Below are positions 8,646 to 18,028 of a stretch of 64,000 bases of DNA, piece by piece (the stretch's first letter is position 1; the number at the start of each line of letters is the position of its first letter). Made by a program: the position numbers and the translations under genes. Below the pieces are notes generated by a model that was not told the origin of the DNA, did no database searches, and saw only the letters and a program-made list of their open reading frames with translations. The stretch is from positions 1-64,000 of the forward strand of contig JBKPEA010000005.1 of assembly GCA_046728175.1 (NCBI GenBank), read 5' to 3'. This DNA comes from JAFAHS01 sp046728175 (GTDB lineage: Bacteria > Desulfobacterota > Binatia > Binatales > Binataceae).

Positions 8646-9086
8646 CTACACAATCTCGCTGATCGCGGCGCGCAGGAAGCCACCGAACATGGCGCCCGTC
8701 GAATCGAGTGCGACATCGTAGATCGACGCCCTGCGCCCCACCACGAACAGCTGGTGACCTTCATCGGTCAGCGCGTACCCGACGCACAGCGCCATCGCCA
8801 GTAACGGCCGACCCTTCAACGGACCTCTGATCAACAGCCAGAACAAGATTCCGTACTCGGTAAAGTGGGCGGCTTTGCGAATCAGGCTGTTGGCGAGATC
8901 CAGCGACGCAACCGAGATGCCCGGGAACAGCGACTTGAGGATAGGTGAGATTACCCGTGCGGTGCTGTCCGCGGAAAATCCCGAAGTGGAGAAGGTGAAA
9001 ATCACCGTTACCCAGATAATGATCGGCACCCATTCGCGCAATCGCGACGGCTGCGGCGCTGGAATCGCAACTACCCGTTCACTCAT
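8646..9086 (-). CDS. VanZ family membrane protein
   Basis: 146 aa with four predicted membrane segments (about 20-38, 60-75, 84-105, 115-140). The VanZ signature is present: RKAAHFTEYGILFWLL, YALTDEGHQLFVVGRRASIYDVALDSTGA. VanZ-like proteins are small integral inner-membrane proteins; the original VanZ gives low-level teicoplanin resistance, but most members have no known role. The gene runs opposite to both neighbours and ends 23 bases from the convergent GST stop. Confidence 0.85.
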   Translation of the reverse strand: MSERVVAIPAPQPSRLREWVPIIIWVTVIFTFSTSGFSADSTARVISPILKSLFPGISVASLDLANSLIRKAAHFTEYGILFWLLIRGPLKGRPLLAMALCVGYALTDEGHQLFVVGRRASIYDVALDSTGAMFGGFLRAAISEIV

Positions 9087-9231
9087 CGAGCGTCTCGGCG
9101 TTTCGCCGTTTTGTCGCGGGACGCGAACAATGAAACATACCGACGGCGAGAAGCAACTTAATCAAAATATCATCGTCTAATGGACTCGGTCCATACATGG
9201 CTTCACTGGGGCTGCGTAGTAACATTGAAAA

Positions 9232-10752
9232 GTGGAAGAAAAACTGACTATCCAAAGTTCCCGCCCCGCTCCACCCTGCACGGTCGTGATATTCGGCGCC
9301 TCGGGAGACCTGGCACGGCGCAAACTGCTTCCCTCGCTGTATAACCTGGTTCATTGCGGGCAGGGGCTCATGCCGCCCCAGAGCGCGGTGCTGGGGTTCG
9401 CACGATCGCAGCTTTCACAGGAGAACTTTCGCAGCAGTGCGCGCGAGGCGGTCGAGAAATATTCCCGGCTCAAGGTCGACGAAACCTGCTGGAGCGCGTT
9501 TGCTAACGGCCTTTACTACCAGTCCGGACTCGATCAGCCCGAGGGGTTCCAACGCCTACGCGAACGGCTGGAACAGATCGAGGGCGAGCGGAATATACCT
9601 GCCAATCGGGTTTATTATCTGTCGATTCCTCCGGAAGCGTTCAACGATTGCATCGCGCGGTTGGCGGCGCACAAGCTGATCGCGGCGACCGATGCGAAGC
9701 AGTTCACTCGTGTGGTGGTCGAAAAACCGATTGGCCACGATCTCGCCAGCGCCCTGGAGATAAATCGCACGCTCCACGCGCATATGGCCGAATCGCAGGT
9801 CTTCCGCATCGATCACTACCTCGGCAAGGAAACCGTGCAGAACCTGCTGGTTCTACGCTTCGCAAACTCGATCTTCGAGCGACTGTGGGGCAACCGCAAC
9901 GTCGATCACGTGCAGATCACGGTGGCCGAAGCGGACGGGGTGGGCACACGCGCGGGCTACTACGACCATTCCGGCGCATTGCGTGACATGGTGCAGAATC
10001 ATCTTCTGCAACTGCTTGCCACCCTGACGATGGAAGCGCCGGTGACCCTCAACGCGGCGGACGTGAGCGAGGCGAAACTGAACGTCATGCGCGCCTTGCG
10101 GCCGATCGGCAAAGCCGCCGCGCGCGACCTGACGGTACGGGCTCGCTACGCACCCGGCCGCGTCGGTAACGGCGAGGTGCCCGGATACCTGGCGGAAAAG
10201 GGGGTCGCGCGCGACTCGCGTACCGAGACTTACGTCGCACTCCGGATGGCAATTGACAACTGGCGATGGTCGGGAGTGCCGTTTTTCCTGCGCACCGGCA
10301 AGAGCCTCAAGCGCCGCGCCAGTTCGATCGTGGTGCAGTTCAAGGAGGTGCCGCGCATTCTGTTCAACCGCGCCGGGAACATCGATGCCAACCTCCTGAC
10401 CCTGCGCATCCAGCCCGACGAGGGGTTTTCCTTTGACGTGGTATCCAAGCATCCGGGGCTGGATGTCTCGCTCAAACCGGTCCGGATGAATCTTAGCTAC
10501 TCGACCGAGTTCGGTGCCGATGCTTCACCCGATGCGTACGAGCGCCTGTTGCTCGATGTGATGGACGGCGATCACACCTTGTTCCCCAGCGCTGAGTACG
10601 TGCAAACCTCGTGGCAATTCGTGCAAGGCGTCCTCGATGCGTGGAGCGATAAGGCGCAAGTTCCGATCGAAGAATATCCCGCGGGCAGCTGGGGACCGGT
10701 GGGGGCGGAGCGGCTGATTGGCTCCATCGACCGCCAATGGTACGAACCCTGA
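9232..10752 (+). CDS. zwf: glucose-6-phosphate 1-dehydrogenase
   Basis: 506 aa, the usual length. Oxidises glucose 6-phosphate to 6-phosphogluconolactone with NADP(H), the first step of the oxidative pentose phosphate and Entner-Doudoroff routes. The N-terminal nucleotide-binding motif is VIFGASGDLARRKLLPSLY, and the substrate-binding and catalytic segment RIDHYLGKE starts near residue 192. The start is GTG 9232; no strong ribosome site is evident. The stop is followed two bases later by the start of a small protein gene, suggesting co-transcription. No 6-phosphogluconolactonase or gnd is in the window. Confidence 0.95.
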   Translation: MEEKLTIQSSRPAPPCTVVIFGASGDLARRKLLPSLYNLVHCGQGLMPPQSAVLGFARSQLSQENFRSSAREAVEKYSRLKVDETCWSAFANGLYYQSGLDQPEGFQRLRERLEQIEGERNIPANRVYYLSIPPEAFNDCIARLAAHKLIAATDAKQFTRVVVEKPIGHDLASALEINRTLHAHMAESQVFRIDHYLGKETVQNLLVLRFANSIFERLWGNRNVDHVQITVAEADGVGTRAGYYDHSGALRDMVQNHLLQLLATLTMEAPVTLNAADVSEAKLNVMRALRPIGKAAARDLTVRARYAPGRVGNGEVPGYLAEKGVARDSRTETYVALRMAIDNWRWSGVPFFLRTGKSLKRRASSIVVQFKEVPRILFNRAGNIDANLLTLRIQPDEGFSFDVVSKHPGLDVSLKPVRMNLSYSTEFGADASPDAYERLLLDVMDGDHTLFPSAEYVQTSWQFVQGVLDAWSDKAQVPIEEYPAGSWGPVGAERLIGSIDRQWYEP

Positions 10753-10754
10753 TA

Positions 10755-11078
10755 ATGAACAAGCAGGCCGAGATTCCGATCGCGTGCGATCTGAACGCGC
10801 TGACTCCGGCCGAGCGCGCGCGGCGCCGCACGCTGGTCGATGCGCTCGCGCCCGCAATTGTCGGTCGCACGGAAATCGACTACGGATTTGAGCTGCGCGT
10901 CGACCCGGCCAGGCTGGAGCTCCCCGCGCTCGCCGAATGGATCGCGCTCGAGCGGCGGTGCTGTCCGTTTTTGCATTTCAGACTTGAACTGGCGGCGGGA
11001 GATGGCCCAGTGACGGTCGCGTTGAGCGGCGCCGAGGGCGTGAAGGATTTCCTGCGCGCGGAGATGGGCCTTCGGTAG
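10755..11078 (+). CDS. small conserved protein with ERRCCPF motif
   Basis: 107 aa from ATG 10755, two bases after the zwf stop. It begins with an acidic helical part (LTPAERARRRTLVDAL) and has a central beta segment with the motif WIALERRCCPFLHFRLEL, a vicinal Cys pair in a pattern I have seen in short uncharacterised proteins. No signal peptide or membrane segment is present. The vicinal cysteines suggest metal or thiol chemistry, but the function is unknown. Linkage to zwf could indicate a role tied to NADPH supply; that is inference from position only. Confidence 0.65.
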   Translation: MNKQAEIPIACDLNALTPAERARRRTLVDALAPAIVGRTEIDYGFELRVDPARLELPALAEWIALERRCCPFLHFRLELAAGDGPVTVALSGAEGVKDFLRAEMGLR

Positions 11079-11504
11079 CCGAAGGGCGCTCAACGAGCGC
11101 GTTCACGAAAGCCCGAGGGGTACGAGAAGGCGCCTCAGGTCGGGAAGTGGGCGCCACCGCGGGCCAATTCGTCCGCGAGTCCGGGTGGTCTCTCCCCTTT
11201 CCGTGCCATCACCATTTTTTCTTCAGACCCGACTCGACTGCGGTCTAACGCAACTTTAAGCTACTCCGGCCATGCATTCGTTCGAACAATGGTTAGGTTT
11301 AGCGGGCGAAGGGTGGCGCAGGCACAACCGCTCGGCTAATCTTCATCCAGCGCTTGTGCTGATCGGTGCAAGCGACCAAGCCGCCGCGATTGCGTGATCG
11401 TCGGTTGAGCGGCCCGCCCCGCTTCACGGCGGTGCCAGGCGGAGACGCGAACCTCGACCGCTCGGAATTTAGCGCGGCGAATCATCGGCGATGAGGAATT
11501 TTGC
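11079..11504. other. intergenic region, no gene seen
   Basis: Stretch of 426 bases between the small zwf-linked gene and the beta-oxidation pair. I see no convincing coding frame, RNA gene or strong terminator. Reading frames here are antisense shadows of the following gene's 5' end. GAGGAA near 11493-11498 is the likely ribosome site for TTG 11505. Confidence 0.4.
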
Positions 11505-12794
11505 TTGGCTGACAAGATCCAGAAAGTGGTGATTCTCGGCGCCAACGGGACGATGGGCGCCGGCGCGGGTGAAGTCTTTGCAGGCGCGGGGTTCCGCGTG
11601 GCGATGCTGGCCCGCGAACGTGACAAAGCCGACGCCGGCCTCAAAGCCGCGCAGAATGCCGCTCGGGCCGAGGCGGTCGCGGAACGGATAGAGACCGGGA
11701 CGTATGATAACGATCTCGCGCGCACGGTCGCCGAAGCCGATCTGATTTTCGAATCGTTGGCTGAAGACCTGGCGCTCAAGCGCCACTATCTGGAACTGGT
11801 CGACCGGCACCGCCGCGATGACGCGATCGTCGCGACCGGATCCTCGGGGCTCTCGATTGCGGAAATGGCGCGCGGGCGCAGCGATTCGTTGCGTCGGCAT
11901 TTCCTCGGAATTCATTTCTTCAATCCGCCGCACGTGATCGTTGGCACCGAAGTCATTCCCGGCACCGAGACTGAACCGGCAATCGTCAAGTCCACGCTCG
12001 GGATGCTCGCCTCAAGGCTCGGCCGCAAAGTGATCGTGACCAAAGATCGTCCGGCCTTCGTCGGCAATCGGGTCGGCTTCAAGGTTTTGAACGAGGTCGC
12101 GCAGTTGGCGAGCGAGCGCGGGGTTGCCTACATGGACTATCTGATCGGGCCGCATACCGGACGGGCGATGGCTCCGCTGGCTACGGTCGACCTGGTCGGA
12201 TGGGACGTACACAAGGCGATCGTGGACAACGTGCATCACAATTGCGAGGACGAAGCGCACACCTGCTTCGAGCTGCCCGCTTTCATGGAACGCGGGATCC
12301 GGGAAGGCCGAGTCGGCGACAAAACCCCCGAACAAGGCGGATTCTACAAGCGGCTGGGCACCGAGACGCTCGCCCTCGATCCTAGAACCGGATCGCATGG
12401 ACCGCTCAAGCAACCGGCGCCGATCGAGTTCGTGGAGAAAATGAAATCGCTGAACCGGGTCGGCAAGTACGCCGAGGCGATGGCGGCCTTGCGCGAGGCA
12501 AAGAGTGCGGATGCGGACCTGTGCCGGCGCGTGGTGCTGGGCTACGTGAGCTACGGTTTGAGTCGAGTCGGCGAGGTCGCAGAGACACCGCGCGACGTCG
12601 ATACTATCATGAGCTACGGATTCAACTGGGCACCCCCCACGGCGCTGGTTGACCTGCTGGGTGCGCGCGCGACGATCAAAATGCTCTCAGACCTGAAGCT
12701 GAGCGTGCCGGCCTGCCTGGAGCAAGCGGCCAGCGACGGTGCTAGGATGTTCAACGGAGGCGTGCTCGACTACGGCCGGACGCTGGTCGGTTAG
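11505..12794 (+). CDS. 3-hydroxyacyl-CoA dehydrogenase family protein
   Basis: 429 aa. NAD+-dependent oxidation of 3-hydroxyacyl-CoA to 3-ketoacyl-CoA in beta-oxidation-type pathways. The N-terminal Rossmann motif is VVILGANGTMGAGAGEVFAGAG (about residues 8-29), then LIFESLAEDLALK, HFLGIHFFNPP (the catalytic His region), and the second-domain segment DRPAFVGNRVGFKVLNEVAQLA. It is the stand-alone dehydrogenase form, with no enoyl-CoA hydratase fused. TTG 11505 is selected by GAGGAA eight bases upstream. The thiolase gene follows 25 bases later, so the pair can run the last two steps of a degradation cycle. Confidence 0.88.
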   Translation: MADKIQKVVILGANGTMGAGAGEVFAGAGFRVAMLARERDKADAGLKAAQNAARAEAVAERIETGTYDNDLARTVAEADLIFESLAEDLALKRHYLELVDRHRRDDAIVATGSSGLSIAEMARGRSDSLRRHFLGIHFFNPPHVIVGTEVIPGTETEPAIVKSTLGMLASRLGRKVIVTKDRPAFVGNRVGFKVLNEVAQLASERGVAYMDYLIGPHTGRAMAPLATVDLVGWDVHKAIVDNVHHNCEDEAHTCFELPAFMERGIREGRVGDKTPEQGGFYKRLGTETLALDPRTGSHGPLKQPAPIEFVEKMKSLNRVGKYAEAMAALREAKSADADLCRRVVLGYVSYGLSRVGEVAETPRDVDTIMSYGFNWAPPTALVDLLGARATIKMLSDLKLSVPACLEQAASDGARMFNGGVLDYGRTLVG

Positions 12795-12819
12795 AGCGGG
12801 CAGGCAAGGAGTTATCGCG

Positions 12820-14055
12820 ATGGCAAAACCCGCGCCGGTTTATATCCTGGGAGGAGCGCAGACCGACTTCGCCCGCAATTGGTCCAAGGAAGGCAAGCAC
12901 TTCGTGGCCATGATGCGCGAGGCGGTCCTGGGCGCGCTGGAAGCTCAAAAGATCGAGCCCAAGGAAATCCAGACCGCTCACGTGGGCAACTTTGCCGCCG
13001 AGCTGTATGCCAAGCAGGGGCATGTCGGTGCATTCTTCGTGGAAATCGATCCGGCGTTCAGCGGGTTACCGACCTCGCGCCATGAGGCTGCGTGTGCATC
13101 AGGCTCGATCGCGATTCTCGCCGCCTCCGCCGAGATCGAGGCCGGTCGGTACGATCTCGCCTGCGTCACCGGCGTCGAGCAGATGAAAACCGTCGATTCC
13201 ACGACCGGCGGCGACTACCTGGGAACCGCGGCATGGTACGAGCGCGAAGCGAAGGGCATCGAGTTTCCATTTCCCAAGCTGTTCGGCCGCCTGGGCGACG
13301 AGTATGACAAGCGCTTCGGGCTCAAGGACGAACATCTCGCGCACATTTCGGCGGTGAACTATTCGAACGCCAAACGCAATCCCAACGCGCAGACCCGCAA
13401 CTGGTTCATGAGCGAGAGCCATGCCCAGCAGCAATCCAAGTTCAATACCGTCATCGGCGGACGGATCAAGGTTAGCGATTGTTCGCAGGTGACGGATGGC
13501 GGCGTCGCATTGTTTCTCGCCTCGGAAAAGTTCGCCAGCCAGTGGGCCAAACGCAACAACCAGAGCCTGGGCAATATTCCCAGGATTCTCGGCTGGGGAC
13601 ATCACACCGCTCCCCTCGAATTCGATGCCAAGGTTGCCGAGAGCAAGGACGATCCATACGTGCTCCCGCATACCAGGCAGGCGATTCTCGATGCGTTGCG
13701 GCGCGCGGGCGTCGCTGGCGTGGAACAGCTCTCGGGAATTGAAACCCACGATTGCTTCACGACCTCGGAATACATGGCGATCGATCATTTCGGGCTGACC
13801 AGGCCTGGCGAATCGTGGAAGGCGGTCGAGGGTGGCGTGATCGAGCTGGGAGGGAAGTGCCCTATCAATCCGTCGGGTGGACTGATCGGTGCAGGTCATC
13901 CGGTGGGAGCGACGGGCGTACGCCAGATGTTGGATTGCTGGCGACAGATCACGCAAAGCGCTGGTGAGTATCAGGTCGAAGACGCGAAGACCTTCGCGAT
14001 GCTGAACATCGGTGGCAGCGGCACGACCAGCTGCGTGTTCGTAGTCGGCAAGTAA
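12820..14055 (+). CDS. acetyl-CoA acetyltransferase / thiolase (SCP2-like)
   Basis: 411 aa from ATG 12820, preceded by AAGGAG (12806-12811). Catalyses thiolytic cleavage (or condensation) of 3-ketoacyl-CoA. Active-site positions are visible: nucleophile Cys in HEAACASGSIAI, His in IETHDCFTTSE, His in GLIGAGHPVGATGVRQM, and a C-terminal glycine-rich loop NIGGSGTTSCVFV. The ETHDCFT wording places it with the SCP2/acetyl-CoA acetyltransferase branch rather than the FadA type. It follows the 3-hydroxyacyl-CoA dehydrogenase and completes that two-gene unit. Confidence 0.9.
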   Translation: MAKPAPVYILGGAQTDFARNWSKEGKHFVAMMREAVLGALEAQKIEPKEIQTAHVGNFAAELYAKQGHVGAFFVEIDPAFSGLPTSRHEAACASGSIAILAASAEIEAGRYDLACVTGVEQMKTVDSTTGGDYLGTAAWYEREAKGIEFPFPKLFGRLGDEYDKRFGLKDEHLAHISAVNYSNAKRNPNAQTRNWFMSESHAQQQSKFNTVIGGRIKVSDCSQVTDGGVALFLASEKFASQWAKRNNQSLGNIPRILGWGHHTAPLEFDAKVAESKDDPYVLPHTRQAILDALRRAGVAGVEQLSGIETHDCFTTSEYMAIDHFGLTRPGESWKAVEGGVIELGGKCPINPSGGLIGAGHPVGATGVRQMLDCWRQITQSAGEYQVEDAKTFAMLNIGGSGTTSCVFVVGK

Positions 14056-14279
14056 GCCAAGAGAACCGGAGAAAGCGAAGCGGTGGCTCGGGAAAACCAG
14101 TCGCCGTTTCTTTTTCAAGCTGGAACATCGGTTCTGAGCGCGTGCGGTTGCACGGTCGCGCGAACCCGGGATCTGCCATCCCGCCAACCGGCGACCTAGG
14201 GTGCCGCCAACCAAACTAAGGTAAAAGGCCCGGCAGCATTTAAATCGCGTAGACCCGCGGACCAACGAGCGAGGTCATT

Positions 14280-14984
14280 CTATTTCGAAGAGTGCGAGAG
14301 GCGCATCGCCAACAGCATCGGCCAGTTGAGGTAGCGCCCGGCGCGCGGAAGGGTAGCGGCGATTTCCGAGGTCATCGCCCGCTCGACCATCTCGTCGAAG
14401 ACCAGGCCGGTTCGCCTTGCCGCCATCACGAAATCGGAAATCCTATACTCGCGTCCGGCCGGATACACCTTGGTTCCGGTCACAGGATCGTTAAAGCGCG
14501 CCCGCACGCCCCCAAGGTTCATCGCGGGGTGGAGCGTCGTCACGATGACGAAGCCGCCGCGGCGGCAGATTCTGTCGAGTTCCGCCAGATACGGCTCTAG
14601 GGCGGGAACGTGCTCGGCAACCAGCCCGGAAATGACTCGATCGAAGGACGAGCCCGGGAGCGGCAACCGCAAGCAATCGGCGCAGAGGAAAGCGATCCGA
14701 TCGGCGTTCGGTTTGGCGCGCGCGCGTTCTATCATTCCAAGGGAAAAGTCCAGACCGACCACTCGTGCACCCGCGCTCGCAAAGCGCAGCGCGTGGCGGC
14801 CGGTTCCCGTACCAACGTCCGCAATCGTGAGCCCGCGCACCTCTCCCATCATCCGGATGACTTCGGGCTCTTCCAGCGCGACGAGCGGATTGCCGTCGCT
14901 GTCGTACACCTCCGACCAGCGGTCGTAGCCCTGGCGCGTGGGGACAACGATCTCCGGGACATCGGAAGGCATGTTGCCGATCAT
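14280..14984 (-). CDS. class I SAM-dependent methyltransferase
   Basis: 234 aa from ATG 14984; the frame is open to 15062, and ATG 14972 is another option. The SAM-binding motif I is IADVGTGTGRHALRFA, followed by VVGLDFSLGMIERAR (motif II acidic residue) and ISGLVAEHVP, LDRICRRGGFVIVTTLHP. This is the general UbiE-like methyltransferase fold. The C-terminal part has no recognised substrate domain, so the acceptor is unknown. It is transcribed divergently from the PhzF gene with about 70 bases between starts, room for shared control. Confidence 0.8.
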   Translation of the reverse strand: MIGNMPSDVPEIVVPTRQGYDRWSEVYDSDGNPLVALEEPEVIRMMGEVRGLTIADVGTGTGRHALRFASAGARVVGLDFSLGMIERARAKPNADRIAFLCADCLRLPLPGSSFDRVISGLVAEHVPALEPYLAELDRICRRGGFVIVTTLHPAMNLGGVRARFNDPVTGTKVYPAGREYRISDFVMAARRTGLVFDEMVERAMTSEIAATLPRAGRYLNWPMLLAMRLSHSSK

Positions 14985-15055
14985 ACTCCACCTGAGCGGC
15001 GAGCAAAGGTGACGCGTCTGCTGCCTCGGTGAGACGGTTGGCTTACGATGGCGCG

Positions 15056-15958
15056 ATGGCAAGGCGACTCGCGGTTACTCTGGTCGATGTGTTCAGTTCG
15101 CGTCCGTTAAGCGGAAATCAGCTTGCGGTGTTTCATGATGCCGGCAGGCTTACGGCCGCCCAGATGCAGTCGCTCGCCCGCGAGATGAACTTCAGCGAGT
15201 CAACTTTCGTGATTCCCGCGGCGCACCCCTCCGACCCCGTCCGAGTCCGCATCTTTACTCCGCGCCGGGAGATTCCGATGGCCGGACACCCTACCGTTGG
15301 TACCGCTTGGGTGCTGGCATCGCGCGGGGAGCTGCGAATCGGAGCCGCTACCCTGCGCCTTGGGGTGGGCGACACCATGGTTACCGTCGAAGGGAAGGCG
15401 CGAAACCCGTCCTTTGTATGGATGTTCCACCGGCCGGCGGAGTTCGGCGAGCGGCGCAACGACCGCGATCGCATTGCCACCGGTCTCGGAATCGATACCG
15501 ACGACGTGCGCGGCGATTTACCAATCGAGGCCGTTTCCACCGGAAACCCGTTTCTGTTTGTTCCGCTCAGTTCCGTCGACGCGCTTAAGCGTTGCGTCTC
15601 AAGTCCGTCTGCCCTGCGCACGCTCTTCGAGGGCGCTCCAAGAATGCTGCCGGTGTACCTCTTTGTTTGCGAGAAATCACCGACGCGGTCGGTGCGCGCG
15701 CGAATGTTCGCGCCGCATACGGACGGAATCGCCGAAGACCCGGCGACCGGTAGCGCTGCCGCGCCACTGGGCGCATACCTGCGCGCTCACGGCGTTATCG
15801 GGTCCACCGCGCGCGCACGCTTTCGGGTAATTCAAGGAATCGAGATGGGCCGCCGCAGTGAAATAACCGTCGAAGTGCTCAACCGTGCCGGCGACGGCCC
15901 GTCGATAAGAATCGGAGGACGCTGCACCATCGTCGGCCAGGGTCAAATGCGCCTCTAG
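15056..15958 (+). CDS. PhzF family isomerase
   Basis: 300 aa from ATG 15056. The fold is two diaminopimelate-epimerase-like halves. Landmarks: VDVFSSRPLSGNQLAVF at the N-terminus, EMNFSESTFV containing the catalytic Glu, RIFTPRREIPMAGHPTVGTAWVL, and EDPATGSAAAPLGAYL in the second half. PhzF proteins catalyse isomerisation steps, the model being trans-2,3-dihydro-3-hydroxyanthranilate in phenazine synthesis. No phenazine genes are nearby, so this is a generic family member with unknown substrate. Confidence 0.87.
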   Translation: MARRLAVTLVDVFSSRPLSGNQLAVFHDAGRLTAAQMQSLAREMNFSESTFVIPAAHPSDPVRVRIFTPRREIPMAGHPTVGTAWVLASRGELRIGAATLRLGVGDTMVTVEGKARNPSFVWMFHRPAEFGERRNDRDRIATGLGIDTDDVRGDLPIEAVSTGNPFLFVPLSSVDALKRCVSSPSALRTLFEGAPRMLPVYLFVCEKSPTRSVRARMFAPHTDGIAEDPATGSAAAPLGAYLRAHGVIGSTARARFRVIQGIEMGRRSEITVEVLNRAGDGPSIRIGGRCTIVGQGQMRL

Positions 15959-16020
15959 CTTCCCTCTTCTATTATTCTGCACAGCGAAACGACCCCGGCG
16001 CGCGGCATTTTTTCTCATGC

Positions 16021-16444
16021 TCATGCTGCGGCGGTATATTTGCCCAATACGAAATTCCATCCGCCGTCGTAACTCTTGCCTGCCGCGGTGGCCTTGGCCC
16101 CCACGTCCCAGCCGCGGTGCTCCACTTCCACGCGCGTCGCGTTGCCTTCCGCGAACGAACCGAACCTCGACTTCGGTCGGACCTTCCCAGTCCGGGTCCT
16201 GCCAGGTGAACACGATTCGAGCAGCTCACGCGCGGTCACGTGTCCGACTATGAATTCCTCGCCATCGGTGAAACGCTCATAAAAGCGGCCACCCTTTCGC
16301 GTTTCCAGGTAGATTTCCTCGGCCCGCTCACGCCCGAAGTGAAAAACTTTCTTTCAGGGGCCACCATGAACCGATGTGCTTCGTAAACAAGCTGAACGCG
16401 TCTTCCAAGGGGCGTTTCACAGTCACCAATTTTCTTACCGTCAT
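16021..16444 (-). pseudogene. decayed SRPBCC/AHSA1 family gene
   Basis: Reading the minus strand from ATG 16444 gives a normal AHSA1-type start (VTVKRPLEDAFSLFTKHIG, WWPLKESFSLRA), then TGA. A second frame continues EIYLETRKGGRFYERFTDG, EEFIVGHVTARELL. A third frame gives VFTWQDPDWEGPTEVEVRF, and the second frame type returns with ATRVEVEHRGWDVGAK and GGWNFVLGKY to the stop at 16021. Together the pieces are one complete START/AHSA1-like protein of about 140 residues, broken by at least three frameshifts. Such proteins are often controlled by, or paired with, ArsR regulators; none is adjacent. Confidence 0.75.
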
Positions 16445-16475
16445 CGCGCTCTATTTCACCGGGGGAATTTTGGTA

Positions 16476-16506
16476 GAGAATATGTAACCTTTAGTTACAT
16501 ATTCTC
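16476..16506. promoter_or_regulatory. perfect 13-bp inverted repeat, candidate operator
   Basis: GAGAATATGTAAC at 16476-16488 and its exact reverse complement at 16494-16506 are separated by CTTTA. The site lies 32 bases upstream of the start of the broken minus-strand SRPBCC gene. The inner ATGTAAC/GTTACAT half-sites resemble operators bound by winged-helix regulators such as ArsR family members. It is AT-rich against a GC-rich background. There is no T-run on either side that would make it a standard terminator. Operator function is inferred. Confidence 0.5.
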
Positions 16507-16741
16507 AAGACCCTACATCAACGCCGTCCGGGGGGGAGTAAGCTCCGGTACCAATCCACCTCTTCCTGACCGGCGAATAACCCTGTCCTACCATGCCAAC
16601 TGGCTCTTCCGCGGGCTGCGGCAGCTAGTCGCGATCCGATGGGAGCAGTTCGGAACGCGGCAAAACCGCCTTTTAACCTTGGCGTAAGCGGCCTATTATT
16701 CCGCCGGTCAGTCCAATGATTTTTCGAGGGGGGAGTTTCTT

Positions 16742-18028
16742 GTGAATGGATGGCGTCATTGGGGGGCAACGTTGGCCGCCCTCTTTCTGTTTTCATGCGC
16801 GGGCGGCGAAATTGCCGAGCAGCCCAGCTACATCACCAATCAGCAGGGCGTGCGTGTGGAGGAACTAGCAATGACCACACCGCGGGCCGACCAGTCCGCA
16901 GCTGCACTACAAGACGGTCGTGTGCTGATTGCGGGGGGTACCACTAACGCGAACGTCGGCGGAGTTACTTCCACCGCCGAGATCTACGATCCCAACGCGA
17001 AATCGTTCACCGCAACCGGGTCCATGACCGTGCCGCGGCAAGGTGCAACCGCGACGCTCCTGAATGATGGACGGGTCTTGCTCGCGGGCGGCGTACAAAA
17101 CATTGGATTTCGTGCCGAGCTATCCAGCGCTGAATTGTACGATCCTGTCGCAGGCACCTTCACCGCGACCGGCTCTATGCAAACGCCGCGCGAGGGCCAC
17201 ACCGCAACCCTCCTACGCGACGGCCGAGTACTGGTAGCCGGAGGAAGTGACAACGGAGTTCACACCCTCGATTCGGCGGAGATCTATGATCCCCGCTCGG
17301 GTGCCTGGCATTTCGCCGGCCACATGACGGTGCCGCGCGTGGCGCATATCGCCGTGCTGGTCCGGAGCGGCCAGGTGCTGATCGCGGGCGGAGGCCGCGG
17401 CGACATGCCGGGCGGTTACATCGTCTACCAAACCGCGGAAACCTATAGTCCGGAGCTTAAGCAATTCAACCGGGTGCCTGCTCGTATGAACAGTGATCGA
17501 GTCGGCGCCGGGGCTCTGCTGCTCAACGATGGGCGCGCGCTGATCGTGGGCGGCAAAAGCGGCAAGGTCCTCACCTCCTTCGGGCCGGGCACGCTCAACC
17601 TCAACTCCATGGCGCCTTTGAACACGGCTGAAACTTACGACCCCAAGTCGAGCAGCTTTGTATCGACCGGAAACCTGCAGGCTCCCCACTATCTTCCGCG
17701 CCTGGTCAAACTGCAGGATGGCAAGGTCCTGGTTACCAGTGGCTGGAAGATTCAGGGGCCGGTGGTCGTGGGGATGGCCGACGCCGAGGTCTTTCTGCCC
17801 GGCACCAATGGTTTCAGCCAGGTTGCGCCGATGCATGTGGCGCGGCTGCAGAATTCCTCCACCCTGCTCCCGGACGGCGACGTTCTGGTCGCAGGCGGAG
17901 TGGACCGGAACAGCCTGGTTACGGCCTCGGTCGAGTTTTACGATTCGAGGGCGCATCGTTTCGTCGTGCGCGGCGCGGGTTCAACTCCGCCGGGGAATCA
18001 GCCAAGCTCGATGGGTACCACGGAATGA
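16742..18028 (+). CDS. Kelch-type beta-propeller lipoprotein
   Basis: 428 aa. GTG 16742 follows a purine-rich GAGGGGGGAG site. The N-terminus has a short hydrophobic stretch ending LFLFSC with Cys19, a plausible lipobox, so it is likely an exported lipoprotein. From about residue 40 it contains six or seven Kelch-like blades, each of the type DGRVLIAGGTT...AEIYDPNAKSFTATGSM...PRQGATATLL. Kelch propellers bind proteins or small ligands. The stop overlaps the start of the redoxin-fusion gene as ATGA (18025-18028), so it is the first gene of the selenoprotein operon and may be the extracytoplasmic part of that system. Confidence 0.8.
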   Translation: MNGWRHWGATLAALFLFSCAGGEIAEQPSYITNQQGVRVEELAMTTPRADQSAAALQDGRVLIAGGTTNANVGGVTSTAEIYDPNAKSFTATGSMTVPRQGATATLLNDGRVLLAGGVQNIGFRAELSSAELYDPVAGTFTATGSMQTPREGHTATLLRDGRVLVAGGSDNGVHTLDSAEIYDPRSGAWHFAGHMTVPRVAHIAVLVRSGQVLIAGGGRGDMPGGYIVYQTAETYSPELKQFNRVPARMNSDRVGAGALLLNDGRALIVGGKSGKVLTSFGPGTLNLNSMAPLNTAETYDPKSSSFVSTGNLQAPHYLPRLVKLQDGKVLVTSGWKIQGPVVVGMADAEVFLPGTNGFSQVAPMHVARLQNSSTLLPDGDVLVAGGVDRNSLVTASVEFYDSRAHRFVVRGAGSTPPGNQPSSMGTTE

